Below, in pieces: positions 46,741 to 57,800 of a stretch of DNA of 64,000 nucleotides. Made by a program: the position numbers and the translations under genes. Positions within the stretch are counted from its first letter, which is position 1, and each line of letters begins with the position of its first letter. The notes beneath the pieces were generated by a model. The model was not told the origin of the DNA, made no database searches, and was given only the letters and a program-made list of their open reading frames with translations. Origin of the DNA: Misgurnus anguillicaudatus (lineage: Eukaryota; Chordata; Actinopteri; Cypriniformes; Cobitidae); NCBI RefSeq assembly GCF_027580225.2, contig NC_073346.2:9512001-9576000 (forward strand), given 5' to 3'.

Positions 46741-46864
46741 TTGCATTTCTGAATTTGCCAGTTACTTTTATCCAAAGTGACTTACATTACGCACTATATG
46801 TGTGATTTGAACCCACAGCCTTTGCATTGCTAATGCAGCACACTACCAACTAAGCTACAGGAAC
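46741..46864 (-). repeat. tRNA-derived SINE, minus strand
   Basis: Minus-strand head 'gttcctgtagcttagttgg' contains an A-box-like word, and 'gtgggttcaaatcac' is a B box. The tail has 'gtcactttggataaaagtaa'. It ends near 46741 with 'gaaatgcaaat'. Confidence 0.85.
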
Positions 46865-47850
46865 ACAAACACCATAGCAATCATCTTACGTTGCCATGAC
46901 AACCATTCAGTACTTTTTCTTCAGTTCTGTCTTTCAGTCCATGCAACACTTCTCAATCCTGTTCCATCCCCAAATTTCCACCTTTCACTAAAAAACAAAA
47001 CAAAAACATTTCTTGACAGCATTGTTGCACGGCCATCTTCACCTGACAGCACCCTAACAAGGTTCTAGGCAGGGCCAATGAGTGCAGAACAGTGCCGGTC
47101 GAATGATGTGATCCTAAAGGAATGCGCCCTCTGACCCACATCCAGAAGCCTGTATAAAGGGATGCCAAGTGGTCAGGAGAAGAATGGCCAGTGTTTGGGA
47201 CCCCTGCGGCCCGTCCCCCGCCCTTCAATCTGAAAACCGCCCGCTCTTTCCGAACACTGTGCCGTTTCTAATCCACCCCTGCGTTGTCTTGGTGTACGTT
47301 AACACCCCTTCCAACTCACACACATGCACTCTTTCTCCCTGTCTCTCTCCGCAGCTGCAGTGAGAAAGGCCCGCGTTCTTTATGTAATCACCTCGGAGAC
47401 ATAGTGCCACCGCGTGAGGCCTTTATTGTCTGGCAGTGGAGAGGGCCGCTCCAAATAGTTGCCGTGCTTGGATGAGTGGTCTGCTGTTAGAGTAAGTGTG
47501 GATGGAAAACAGACAGTGGAGACCACACTTGAATACTGACGACAGATGAGCAGGTGCACCCTTACAAACACATACACACATACAGAAGGACGGGTCAGTG
47601 GGTACAAGACGCAGTTAATGTATTTCCAGAGAGAAACAAACCAGCAGTCACTTCATGCAGAAATGTCATTACGAGTAATTTCATGTTTTCTGTATTATTA
47701 AATATGAGAGCTAACTGGTTGTCGAAAGCAAAACAGTATTATGTGGGACATCAAAGTACTTTCTATAAATGTAACTCTTATTTAAACCATGAATGCAATA
47801 TAACAGCTGTCTAACTAGAAACAAGAATAAGCTAACCAAAACATACGAAA
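46865..47850. other. Single-copy DNA, locally GC-richer
   Basis: 47015-47480 is less AT-rich than its surroundings. A TATA-like 'tgtataaaggg' is at about 47152. No exon can be supported; short frames on both strands overlap. It is a reasonable candidate for conserved noncoding sequence. Confidence 0.35.
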
Positions 47851-47851
47851 G

Positions 47852-47968
47852 TGTTCCTGTACCTCAGCTTGTAAAGTATTGCGTTAGCAGTGTAAAAAGG
47901 TCATGGGTTCGATCCTGTGAAAAAAAAAACTAAAAGTGTATAGTTTGTATTTCACTGTTAGTTGCTTT
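47852..47968 (+). repeat. tRNA-derived SINE, plus strand, 3' end cut
   Basis: Head 'gttcctgtacctcagcttg', B box 'catgggttcgatcctg', an A-run, then 'gttagttgctttggatt'. The tail stops at TTAA where the next element begins. Confidence 0.8.
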
Positions 47969-48580
47969 GGATTAAAGGTGGCATAGAATGTTAAACTGTA
48001 TTTATAGGCATAGATGATTAATAAGAGTTCTGTACATGGTAATGGGTCTCAAACAACATTGTTACTTTATTTTTATGTAAACCTTGTGCATGCAAAAGAC
48101 TGCTGGAGAACAGTCCAATCTCAACATAACACAGACTGTGACGTTACAGTTGAGATGTACGCCCCAACGATACATCAACATTAAATTAAGTACAAAGTTG
48201 TTAAAATGCTAAAAACAAAGTTGTGACTGCTGAGTTAACGCTATATGCTAGTTAATGCTATATGCTAACGTTTAGGCTGAAGTTCTACTATTGACGTTAT
48301 ACAGTAGTTACGTTTGGCGAGTCCATGCTGAAAAAAACATAAACTTACCACTCAGAAATGTCCATTAACAATCTCCAAATGATTTATTATTCCTCAAGTT
48401 TTGTGTCTTCATCTGATACAGACTCAAACATAAGGTCTGTTTACACACACAGAGCTACTGAAGGAGCAGCTCTGAGAAACAGCCAATCAGAGCAGAGCTC
48501 AACATTATTATTCATGACCCTTTCAAATAAGGTAATAATAGACCATTTTATTCTAAGGGCAAATCCTAGGGTTGTATATG
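47967..48580 (+). mobile_element. Truncated TTAA element 'ttaaaggtggcatagaatg'
   Basis: Starts with TTAA in the SINE tail, followed by 'aggtggcatagaatgttaa' and 'gagttctgtacatgg', words I recall from a dispersed cyprinid element. No matching right end is visible before the hAT at 48629. Confidence 0.55.
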
Positions 48581-48628
48581 AACATTTCAGGGCTTTTCAA
48601 TCTGGGGTCACCAGAAAGCCCCCATGTG

Positions 48629-49160
48629 CAGTGTTGGGGGTAACGTATTACAAGTAACGTGCATTACGTAATAATATTACTTTTCTAAAGTAACGAGTAA
48701 AGTGACGCATTACTTTATAAATGCACACATTAATATTTGAGTTACTTTTTTTTAAAAGTAGTGCAAGTTACTTTTCAGTTTAATTAATTTGAAAAAAAAA
48801 AAACATAATGTACTGAATTAAACTGAACATAGTCATGTAGAATTACGCACACTATGCGTGCGTGCCCGAGCGGGAATAGCTTTAGTCAGAAACTAAGATG
48901 GCAGGCCAGTGCTTGACATTTTTGGAATTGCATGGAAAATGCAATTTCGAAATGCAGAACTTCTCAGTCATAAAAAGCACCTGCAAGGCCAGAAAAAGAT
49001 CAAGCCTCAGCCAAGTAAGAAAAAGTAACGCAAAAGTAACTTAAAAGTCACATAAGTTACTTTCCATGAAAAGTAACTAAGTAACGCAATTAGTTAATTT
49101 TTTGGGGAGTAACTTAATATTGTAATGCATTACTTTTAAAAGTAACTTTCCCCAACAATG
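48629..49160. mobile_element. hAT element 'cagtgttggggg', copy 1
   Basis: Termini 'cagtgttgggggtaac' and 'gtaactttccccaacaatg' with flanks cccatgtg (48621-48628) and cccctgtg (49161-49168), 7 of 8. Full of AAGTAAC and GCATTAC words. Uninterrupted reference for copies at 59896 and 61600. Confidence 0.9.
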
Positions 49161-49553
49161 CCCCTGTGGTCCCTCAAAAGGGTCTTAGGGGTCCTGTGAA
49201 ATTTTAGGAAAGACGAAGCAAAAATTGTTTGTGAAGTTTGTAAAAAATTAGCTTTCTTTATAATATCATATTAATTAAAAATTTTAAATGTTTATTATAA
49301 AAAATGCGGATATATGAAAATATATTTTAGGAAAGGGGTCCCTTAACGTTCATCGTATGTGTAGGTCTCTGCCATCATAAAGTTTAAAAAGCTCTGCTTT
49401 AGCTATTCAATCTCGATTTTACATCATTTTCAAAATGTTACATAATGTAATTCAACTAAATTTAACCTTGAAAAAACAAACAGGTATGCTGGTTTCTCCA
49501 TTGATTTTGGGTGTTCCTGTAGCTCTATTGGTAGCGCATTGCATTAAAAAAAA

Positions 49554-50335
49554 TGGTAACACTTTACAACAAGGTTCATTAGTTAATGTATTAAACAACA
49601 TGAACAAACCATGAGCAATACACTTGTAACAGTATTTATTCATCTTTGTTCATGTTAGTTAATAGAAATTAAACTTTTAAAGGGGCCATGTCACACAAAA
49701 TCTGACTTTTTCCATGTTTAAGTGCTATGACTGGGTCCCCAGTGCTTCTATCAATCTAGAAAATGTGAAAAAGATCAACCCAGTAACTTAGTTTTGGTAA
49801 ACCATTCTCTACAAGCATGTGAAAAAATAGGTCATTGAAATTTGGCTCTCCTTATGATGTCATAAGGAGCTCTTATTATAATAATACCACCCCTTAATCT
49901 GCACTATCCAACCACAGCACTGCCATTTAGTGCAGAGAAAAGCACTATTGAGTTTTTATTGCAACAAACCACCATCATTGTGATCAGTGTTTGCATTTCA
50001 TCAGCTCATTTGCATTTTAAAGGACACACCCAAAACGGCACATTTTTGCTCACACCTACAAAGTGGCAATTTTAAAATGCTATAATAATTTTGAGCAAAA
50101 ACTTCACATTTGTGCTCTGGGGACACCAAAGATTTATTTGACATCTTAAAAAAGTCTTGTGCCATGGCCCCTTTAATTGTTTGTTCATGTTAGTTGACAG
50201 TGCATTAACTAACGTTAACATGATTTTAATAAAGTATTATTAATTGTTGAAATTAACATTAACAAAGATGAATAAATGCTGTATAAGTGCAGTTAACTAA
50301 TGTTAACTAATGAACCTTATTGTAAAGTGTTACCA
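49554..50335. mobile_element. 'tggtaacactttaca' DNA element nested in SINE
   Basis: The left end 'tggtaacactttacaacaag' is complementary to the right end 'tattgtaaagtgttacca', with 'gttcattagttaatg' facing 'ttaactaatgaac'. Inverted homology extends inward through 'ttcatctttgttcatg'-like words. The A-rich target hides any duplication. Confidence 0.85.
49677..50176 (+). mobile_element. TTAA MITE 'ttaaaggggccatg', innermost
   Basis: Left 'ttaaaggggccatgtcacac' and right 'gtgccatggcccctttaa', TTAA at 49677-49680 and 50173-50176. Contains 'cccagtaacttagttttgg' and 'ctctggggacaccaaagat'. An opposite-orientation copy is at 55749-56135. Confidence 0.92.
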
Positions 50336-50430
50336 AGAAAATGTAATTCCTTGTGAACACAATGTATACCTTGTAATGCACTGTAACTCGCTTTGGATAA
50401 AAGCATCTGGCAAATGAAAAAAAAATATGT

Positions 50431-51340
50431 GTAACTGTCCAACTTAACAAGACATAAAAAAAAACTTTTAAAACAGAAAGATTATGTACTGACCAGGCAC
50501 TTAAATGTGGCAGCAGAACGTTCACGTCCCCGTTCATCCCTTCACACTTGTGTGTTAGTTCATCAGAGGGCCTGTAGAGTTTGATAGCGGTGTAATGTCA
50601 TCTTTGTGCTGTAATTTCCACACAGTATCTCCACTGTTTGCAGCAGTGTGAGGAAGAGGAGGAGAATAAGAGCCCAGAGCAGATCTGCGATCGGTCCCGG
50701 GGTCAGACCTGCGTGTCTGAAAGAGAGGCTTTGTCTGGCATATGCCGCGCTGCTGAAAACGGACACCCGGGGAGATTACGGCCCAAAGAATAACTTCATG
50801 AGAAGCCCCTTCACTGCACCAAATGTCACCGCTGCCCTGCAATACACAGTGAATGAAGATACGGTCACAAAATGCAGCAAACATGGCAGGAGACGTCTAT
50901 CTCTCTCTGTATTCACCTGATTATAAAGGTTATATTGTAGTGTGAAGGCTGTTTAATGGTTGTTTGTGTAGTATCATGATGGATTTTAAACAGTGATGGA
51001 TGTATTTCTAACTTTGATGTATCATTAGAATATGAAACTTTGGCCTGGATTACACAGACAGGGTCACGTATATTGTAAATATAGCCATGATTAAAAGGTA
51101 CAGGGACGTGATATGCAGATAATAGGCCTCCAGTGCCTCATTGCTTTAAAAATCAATATCTTCATTACAAATATTAGAGATGCCAATTACTATTAATATG
51201 ATATTGTATTAAGCAAATTCATCTGCCAACAGGGAATATAAAGTCCCTGACTTAATGTAACATTGCTATGCAACGAAAATAGCAGGAATGGGTGCTGTGC
51301 TATTGTGTTTTGCATCATAGCTGTTACTATATTGACAGCC
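50431..51340. other. Single-copy DNA with a GC-richer block at 50560-50900
   Basis: No exon can be supported. The GC-richer block has a minus-strand open frame (50563-50766) with a hydrophobic run 'IADLLWALILLLFLTLLQT'. It lacks an ATG before that run; an AG acceptor-like 'gttttcag' on the minus strand precedes it. It is noted as a possible but unproven exon. Confidence 0.2.
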
Positions 51341-51705
51341 CGTGGGCCAAATCCGGCCCGCCAGTCATCTTCCTCGAGCCCGCCTTTATCAGATTTAAAA
51401 TCAGCGTAGTTAGTTTAAAGCCGCTTTTATACCGTACATGACAAATGATGGCCGATAACCCAGAAGTAATTCCCTATGGAGAGTTGCAAAGGGGCTGCGA
51501 CCATCTGCAGGTGCATAATTTTCGTATCCAATTTGAGCTTTGGACCCTTAATACATTGTTTTTACTTGTGCGATACACCACATGTGACACATATACAAAT
51601 ATAAATAAAAGGTAAAAATAGGGGTAAAAGTTTGATCCGCATTATAGTTATGTTTTTAAAATCTGGCCCTCAAAGGAAGTTGTTAAAGGCCCCTGCTATA
51701 CTGTG
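51341..51705. mobile_element. Possible old hAT remnant 'cccgtgggccaaatccggcc'
   Basis: 'gtgggccaaatccggcccg' near the left and 'atctggccctcaaagg' near the right resemble the GGCC-rich ends of Charlie-like hAT elements. Ends and TSD could not be fixed. Confidence 0.4.
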
Positions 51706-51723
51706 TATATTAGCACAGCTGAA

Positions 51724-51934
51724 ATGGTGGTCAGAAAGAAATGGGGTGGTACCCTTTCAAAAAGTACAACTTGGCACCTAATGTGTGCATATCAGTACCT
51801 AAGAGATACATATTGTATTGGTACCTGTACCTAAATGGTACATATTAGGAGCATTTTAAAGGGTACTATGGCAGTGACAGCTAGGGAACATTTTTTGAAA
51901 TTTTATTTACTTATTTATTTATTTTTTGACAGTG
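51724..51934. mobile_element. Small TIR MITE 'ggtggtaccctttcaa', copy 2
   Basis: Shares 'ggtggtaccctttcaa', 'acatattagga' and 'gtgacagctaggga' with 6354-6555. The right end is 'ttttttgacagtg'; the left end is degenerate. Confidence 0.75.
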
Positions 51935-54900
51935 AGAGTGTTTGTAAATAAATCTTTGATCACCCTCAATGTAATATAATTAATTCACCAGTTACATTTT
52001 GCACAAGTGTGAAAAATTGAATAGAGAAATTAAGATTTATAAATTTATAAAAAAAAACACACCAGTGGCCATGCAATAAAATATTTTTTATTTCACACAT
52101 TTGCAGTGTTTATTTTTTATTCTTCAAACAGACAGCGCAGCAGTATTATAATATTTAACATTTTTTCCTCGAAAGCTTATTATAAGCATCCCTAATCTCA
52201 CATCATATTCAGAAAAGCAAATATTTCTAAAAAAAAATCTAATGAGCACCGAAGGCTCCGTCATCACAGAGGTGGAGAGACCCGAAGTGGCATTTTAAAG
52301 CTGTAAATTGGGATGTCTTGCATAAGCTTCTAATTGAACGCCTGCTGTTGTTAAGGCATTGGAAGGTGACAGCAGGTGAAAGCCGAGTGGTGTTTTTTTT
52401 TTTGAGGGTCTGGAATTTAAATGTGCCCTCCTCCTCTTCTCGTTCACACACACATACGGGCGAGCGAGAGAGCGAGAGAGAGTGGCAATCAAGCGTCTCT
52501 CCGCATGAGCGCGGCCCGGCACTCACCCATTCTCTCTGGTCCTGTCAATCCCTGTCAGGGTGTCTGGTAGTTATTGTGCCAGCAGCGCTATGCCTGATTA
52601 TTTATTTAAAAACTCATCCATTGCTCAACACTCCAAGGTCATTGTTTCTCCGAACCGGTACAAGTGTTTTCGGCGTGCTGTTAAAAGTCACTTTAATATA
52701 GCTCGGGATGAAGAAGTCTTCATTGAGGAATCGCATATGTTTGCATATGATCCATCAGGCGGACGTCTCGCCGTACACCTTGTCATTCTGTTGCGTTTTA
52801 TAAAGTAGATCCAGTCTAGATGCCTGAGTGGCTCTGGCTTTCTCTCAGTTTTTCAACTTGCTGGTGTCTATAAAATCGTAATTCTGTTCGGTAACATCCT
52901 CGGAAATGTCTACCATGGATGGCCTTTTCTTTGAAATAATTGAAAGTGCAGATGGAACAGCGTAATAATAATAAACATTTATATTGCTCATTTATATGGA
53001 AAAATCCATACGCTGCTTTCCTACAATCACACGGAGACAGAAATATATAACATGGACATGCATGGCGGCATTGCTTTCATTGGGAATGGGCCTGTGTATT
53101 CATCACTTGGTCATTATATTAAAGAGAGCAATCGCAGAGATGGTTGTGAATGGCAAAACCTTTTATTTTAATCTACAGAGTTGATGTGGGTACGTACGTG
53201 CCCGGGTTTGAGGCAATGATGTGGTAGTCTCTCTCTCTCTTTCTCTCTTTCAAAAATGAGCCCAGGCTTTACAATACAAACACTTCTGGGTTGCTGTATA
53301 TGCAAAGCAGATATCTTTTCTTCAGAAACAGAACAAGCTATATCTGTTCATATGCATTTATGTAATTCCCCAGTGTAGCTAAAAAGCAGAACATGTACTG
53401 CGGTACAAAATAAAGCCTGTTTTTCTTTTTACCTGATGACTAAGCAAATCAATGCAAGGATGTTGGTTCTGTGGAGCAGCGGCGGCGAGGGCCTGTCAAT
53501 CCCTTAATTCGATTCAAAATCCATGTTCGATTTTCCTAAATCAATCCGCCTCAATTCAATACTCTATTTAATAAAGCCTCCATCACGGGAGAACCGCACG
53601 TGCTCTGGAAACCTCAGAAAGAAGGTGTGTATCGCACATCAGGAGGGTTTTCTTTAAAACAAAGCAAGTCAAATCCATCACATGAGGCTTTTCAAGAATT
53701 CGCCAGCATGTTAAGTACCCACCATCCAAAAAGTTCACTCGCGCAAGCTCGAGGCAAGAGAACCTACTGCGAATCATTTTGAATAAACATAAATATATTC
53801 TAGGTTGTTAACTTTTAAGCGTGTATTTAGATGTCTGCTCACATCACGGGTCGCAATAATGTGAATAAGTCAGGTTTGCAATTCAAAAACATTAGAGGGG
53901 GAACGGTAACTGCAAAGGAAGGCGAACCCCCACCTCACCGCCGAGAGGGGGGACCACTCCCTGTCTCCAAATGGAAATTAACCCCCCCCCAAAAAACCTC
54001 ATCAGTATTCCGCTCACGCAGCCTCCAAACGTACAGCAGGGAAGTGGGAGGGGTGTAGAGGGGGGTGTTACTGTGCCAACTACTAACTGACTGTACAATT
54101 CCAAAAAAATCCTTATTTTCCTTTCTTACAAACTTCATCTGCAGTTAGTTATGTTTGTTAGCCATATTTAGAAATTGTTTCCTCTTTTGGAAAGTCGTTT
54201 TTGGTTTGTGAGACAATCAGGGCTGGCGGGAGGGGCGGGACGCGTCTCTGCGTCTGTCTGTCAGGCAGGCTTTAAAGAAGAGCCGATGGATGAGAATAAA
54301 TTATGTGGACATTATCATAACATGGAAAAATATCCATCCAATCCAAGATAAATTGCTTCTTGCTTTCAGCTGCTTTAAATTGCCCATCTGACATGTTCCT
54401 TCTTTCTTTATTTCTCTGTGGATGTGAAAATATTTTTTCTGTCGTTCACCTAGATTGTAAATGGATGAAGGTGCAGAAACATGTCTGATACTGTACGTGT
54501 CCACCAGACGTTTTTTTTACACAGGGTACTTGCTGGCACTTTTATGCAAATCGTAGAGGATTGTGGTGGGTGAACACATTGGGGAATTGGGGGGTTGGGG
54601 GACACGCAGATTTTAATTGCGATTGGATGACGGTTTAGTTTTTTCCTGCTTTCTCTTTTTCGAACCTTTTATGGGTAAAATTGCCAAATTGTCCAATGAG
54701 ACTCGCTCGGGGGAGTTTTTTGATTTTCAAATTAGTTACTTCGCAAATCAAAATAGCATAATTTCAGCTCTGTGCTCTGAAAAGATCAGCGCCGATACCA
54801 ACGCCTAATTTTCCTTGTCTGATTGGCCACGTTGACCACAAAAGAATTGCCTTGCCTGCAATCACAGTCAAATGAAAACCTGTATCTCACTCATCTGGCA

Positions 54901-55748
54901 CGTAATTTCAATGAATTACATTAGGATAAGTTCGTATCCATATTTTAATGTTCTGTTGCACAAAACAAGATTAACCACTTGGGCTACAGAAACCAAATCT
55001 TGGTGTGCAATACATTTCAGCAGCACCAAACCATAGTTAAGGCATTAAGTTATGGGTATACATTGTAAAAATATTTGCACTTACATTTTGGGGGGGTGGC
55101 AGTATTTCATGCATTCTGACTTATTAACACAGTTAAAGAGTTGTATTCCTCATGGTAAACAAAGGCAAAGTGTCAAAAAAGAAGTTGAGCGTGTGACAAG
55201 TTTCGGAAAGTTTTATTCGAACATGGTTCACTGTCATGTATCAGTGACCCCATATTCCTTTTAGCGGCACTTTCCCCATAAAAGCGCAATGACATGTTAA
55301 TCAGAGAAAGAGTGAGATCTTTAGCATTGTCCCTTTGAAAAGTCACAAGCATAACTGCAAGCGACAACTTTGTTATATATTAAGAATCAGCAATGGCACA
55401 ACGAAAGAAGTCTGTTTTTGGAAGTAAGGCGAAGAAAACCTTATTCAGCTTTCCAAGCAATCCTGTCTTAAGACAACAGTGGATGCAGTTTGTTTTTTCC
55501 CACACAACAAGATAATTGCGAATGGGTTTATGTTTGCTACCTGCATTTCAGAGACGATTGCTTTACAAACAAGGCCCAGTTTAATGCCAAGTTGCCAATT
55601 ATTTACAATTGAGTGAAATTGTAAAAAATACCCCGTTCAGGACCACAAGCGGTAAGTAAATCAAAATCTAATCTCAAGTGTTTTGTTTGTAATCAGCGCA
55701 TAAGTGCATTTAATGCGAACAACACAAACATATAGCCGTGCTGTACTT
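51935..55748. other. Longest repeat-poor stretch; candidate regulatory DNA
   Basis: About 3.8 kb without a recognisable transposon or exon. Only simple tracts are seen: GAGAGAGCGAG near 52460-52480, CT-rich 53229-53252, and a C9 run at 53982-53990 in a C/G-rich purine-pyrimidine stretch. 'cctgtcaatccctgtcagg' (52541-52559) carries a TGTCAA word and a CTGTCA/TGACAG word typical of TALE homeodomain sites; 'gcctgtcaatcccttaatt' recurs near 53490. Depletion of transposons is consistent with regulatory constraint but does not prove it. Confidence 0.35.
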
Positions 55749-56135
55749 TTAAATGGGACATTTCACAAGACTTTTTTAAGATAAATCTTTGGTGTCCCCA
55801 GAGTACATATTTAGATTTAGCTCAAAATACTATATAATTTATTATAATGTATAATGTATCTATTTTAATATGTGTTAAAATAGAGCTGATCTTCGCACTA
55901 AATGGCAGTGCCGTAGTTGGATAGTGCAGATTAAGGGGCAGTATTATCCCCTTCTGACATCACAGGGGAGCCAAATTTCTATGACCTATTTTTTAAATCC
56001 TTGCAGAGAATGGTTTACCAAAACTAAGTTACTGGGTTTTTCTTTTTCACATTTTTTTGCTTGATAAAAGCACTGGGGACTCAATTATAGGACTTACATA
56101 TAAAAAGTCAGATTTTCATGATATGTCTCCTTTAA
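55749..56135 (-). mobile_element. TTAA MITE 'ttaaaggggccatg' family, second copy
   Basis: TTAA at 55749-55752 and 56132-56135. Shares 'cccagagtacat', 'aatggcagtgc', 'gtgcagattaagggg' and 'ccaaaactaagttactggg' with the complement of 49677-50176. Older and more diverged. Confidence 0.85.
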
Positions 56136-56559
56136 CTTTTTATCTCCTTGCACCATACGCTTCTAAGAGTTCTGCCTTTTCTGAAAAAAACAGAAAGACT
56201 GTTCTGTCTTTTATAAATATGACTTTTTGGACCTATGAAGATGAACTACTACTCTATAGGTACCCAAAATTATCAAGCGATTGGCAGAATCTGTGTGTGT
56301 TATGCAATCTTTAAATTTAATAAACTAGAATTTAAGTGATGAGTTGCTGTAACTTAATAAATCAAGTTGAATTAGCTTTAGTTATGTCAACTTTATTTTA
56401 TAAGTTGCAACATTTCACCACTAGTCAATACAGTTAAAATGACTTGTATATTCATGTTGATTATACAAAAAAATGTAGGTGCAAAAAGTTTGTATTATTA
56501 CACACTTTAAACGCATACGCGAGGGTCAGCGTACAGTGCGTGTGAGGTTAGATTTTGTC
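56136..56559. other. AT-rich noncoding DNA
   Basis: No exon or RNA gene recognised. 56330-56460 has 'agttgaattagctttagtt'-like words of possible repeat origin. Confidence 0.35.
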
Positions 56560-57800
56560 ATCAGAATAGTACACAGATTTTTGTTGCGCAAAATGTAGTA
56601 TGCTGGGAGAGGTTTTGCAGTTTTAACATCGATTTAACTTCGTGTCATGCAAATTTGTCGCATGAGTTAAATGCGTTTGAGGTGAATGGCACGTGTTTTC
56701 ACGGCAATTGCGGCACCCAATTTGCATAAATCGTTACGTACTTTAAAAACACCTAAAATGTCAGATGCCGATGGTGTAGTGGCCAAGTGCGCTGACATAT
56801 GGTGCAGACGCACTTTCGGCGACCCGTGTTCGAATCCCGGCTCGAGGTCCTTTGCTGATCCCTTACCCCTCTCTCCACCCTATACTTTCCTGTCCTGTCC
56901 TACCCTACTATCTATCTAATAAAGGCAAAAACATAACTTAAAAAAACACCTAAAACGAGGTCATCACGTAAATGCATGTAGCTTGTTTGATGAGAGATAA
57001 TAATTACTTTTTAATCAGACTTACAGTGCAGGATTTTTTTGCGCATGCGTGCACAGGAGTATGTAGTATGATGGTCACGAGAGGTATTGCAGTTTTAACT
57101 TCGATTTAATTTCGTGCCATGCTAATTTTTCGCTTAAGTTGAATATTTTTAACTTGTGCAAAGATGCGTTTGAGACGAGTAGAACGTGTTTTTTCAAAAC
57201 AATCGCGTCAACCAATTCGCATCACTTGTATCGTCCCGTGCGAGTTCACTTCTATTTGCATCTTTGCATTGACTTTGTATGTAATCTACTTACATACAAA
57301 ACTCCCAAAACGACATCATAACGTCAATGCATATAGCTTGTTTGATGAGAGATAATGATTATTTTTTAATCAGACTTACAGTGAAGGATTTTTGTTGTGC
57401 ATGCGTGCACAGGAGTATGTAGTATGCTGGCCAGGAGAGGTATTGCAGTTTTAACTTCGTGTCATGCAAATTTGTCGCTTGAGTTAAATATTTTCAACTT
57501 GTGCGAAGATGCGTTTTAGGTGAATAGCGCATGTTTTCACGGCAATCGCGCCACCCAATTTGCATCATTCGTAAGGCCCCGTGCTAGTTCGCGTTTGTTT
57601 GCGTCTTTGCATTGACTTTGTATGTGATCATCTCAAATTTCTCTACTCACAAATCGTTGAATTCGCGTTTGTATGTCCCATAAGTATACATGTCAAACAT
57701 GAATATTTAAAAAGTATTTATAAGCTCCCAAAACTACGTCATTTCATCAATGCATGTAGCTTGTTGATGAGAGATAATAATTATTTTTATTCAGACTTAC
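56560..57800. repeat. TE-derived tandem array, ~3.5 units of ~355-420 bp
   Basis: The word 'gagaggt(a/t)ttgcagtttt' recurs at 56607, 57080 and 57435, and 'gcttg(ttt)gatgagagataa' at 56981, 57336 and 57759. Units also share 'ttcgtgtcatgcaaattt'-like, 'gcattgactttgtatgta' and 'atcgttgaattcgcg'-type words found singly at 27572-27815 and 33600-34605. The array is thus an amplified piece of a dispersed transposon. The first unit is interrupted by a SINE. Confidence 0.88.
56759..56940 (+). repeat. tRNA-derived SINE with ~15-bp target duplication
   Basis: The tRNA-like head includes an A-box-like 'tgtagtggccaagtg' (56775-56789) and a B box 'gtgttcgaatccc' (56826-56838). It continues with 'cgaggtcctttgctgatccc' and ends in CTAT repeats and 'aataaaggcaaaa'. 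Flanks 'taaaaacacctaaaatg' and 'aaaaaacacctaaaacg' form an imperfect duplication, the mark of LINE-mediated retroposition. It differs from the 'gttcctgtagc' SINEs elsewhere in the window. Confidence 0.9.

Larger units (their letters stand above)
49511..50430 (+). repeat. tRNA-derived SINE split by an inserted element
   Basis: The head 'gttcctgtagctctattgg' and 'gcgcattgcatta' stop at ~49553. The tail resumes at 50336 and includes 'taatgcactgtaactcgc' and 'tttggataaaagcatctgg' before an A-run. The element at 49554-50335 lies between. Confidence 0.85.

Noticed and set aside
46800..46864. Minus-strand tRNA-like sequence
   Set aside because: Head of a SINE with a shared tail, and several near-identical copies in the window; no clear tRNA cloverleaf end.
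47152..47480. Promoter plus first exon suggested by a TATA-like word and a GC-richer block
   Set aside because: No ORF with domain, no convincing splice sites, and TATA-like words are common in AT-rich DNA.
56763..56850. tRNA gene with intact B box
   Set aside because: Sequence continues into a SINE body with CTAT tail and a ~15-bp target duplication, so it is a retroposed SINE rather than a functional tRNA.
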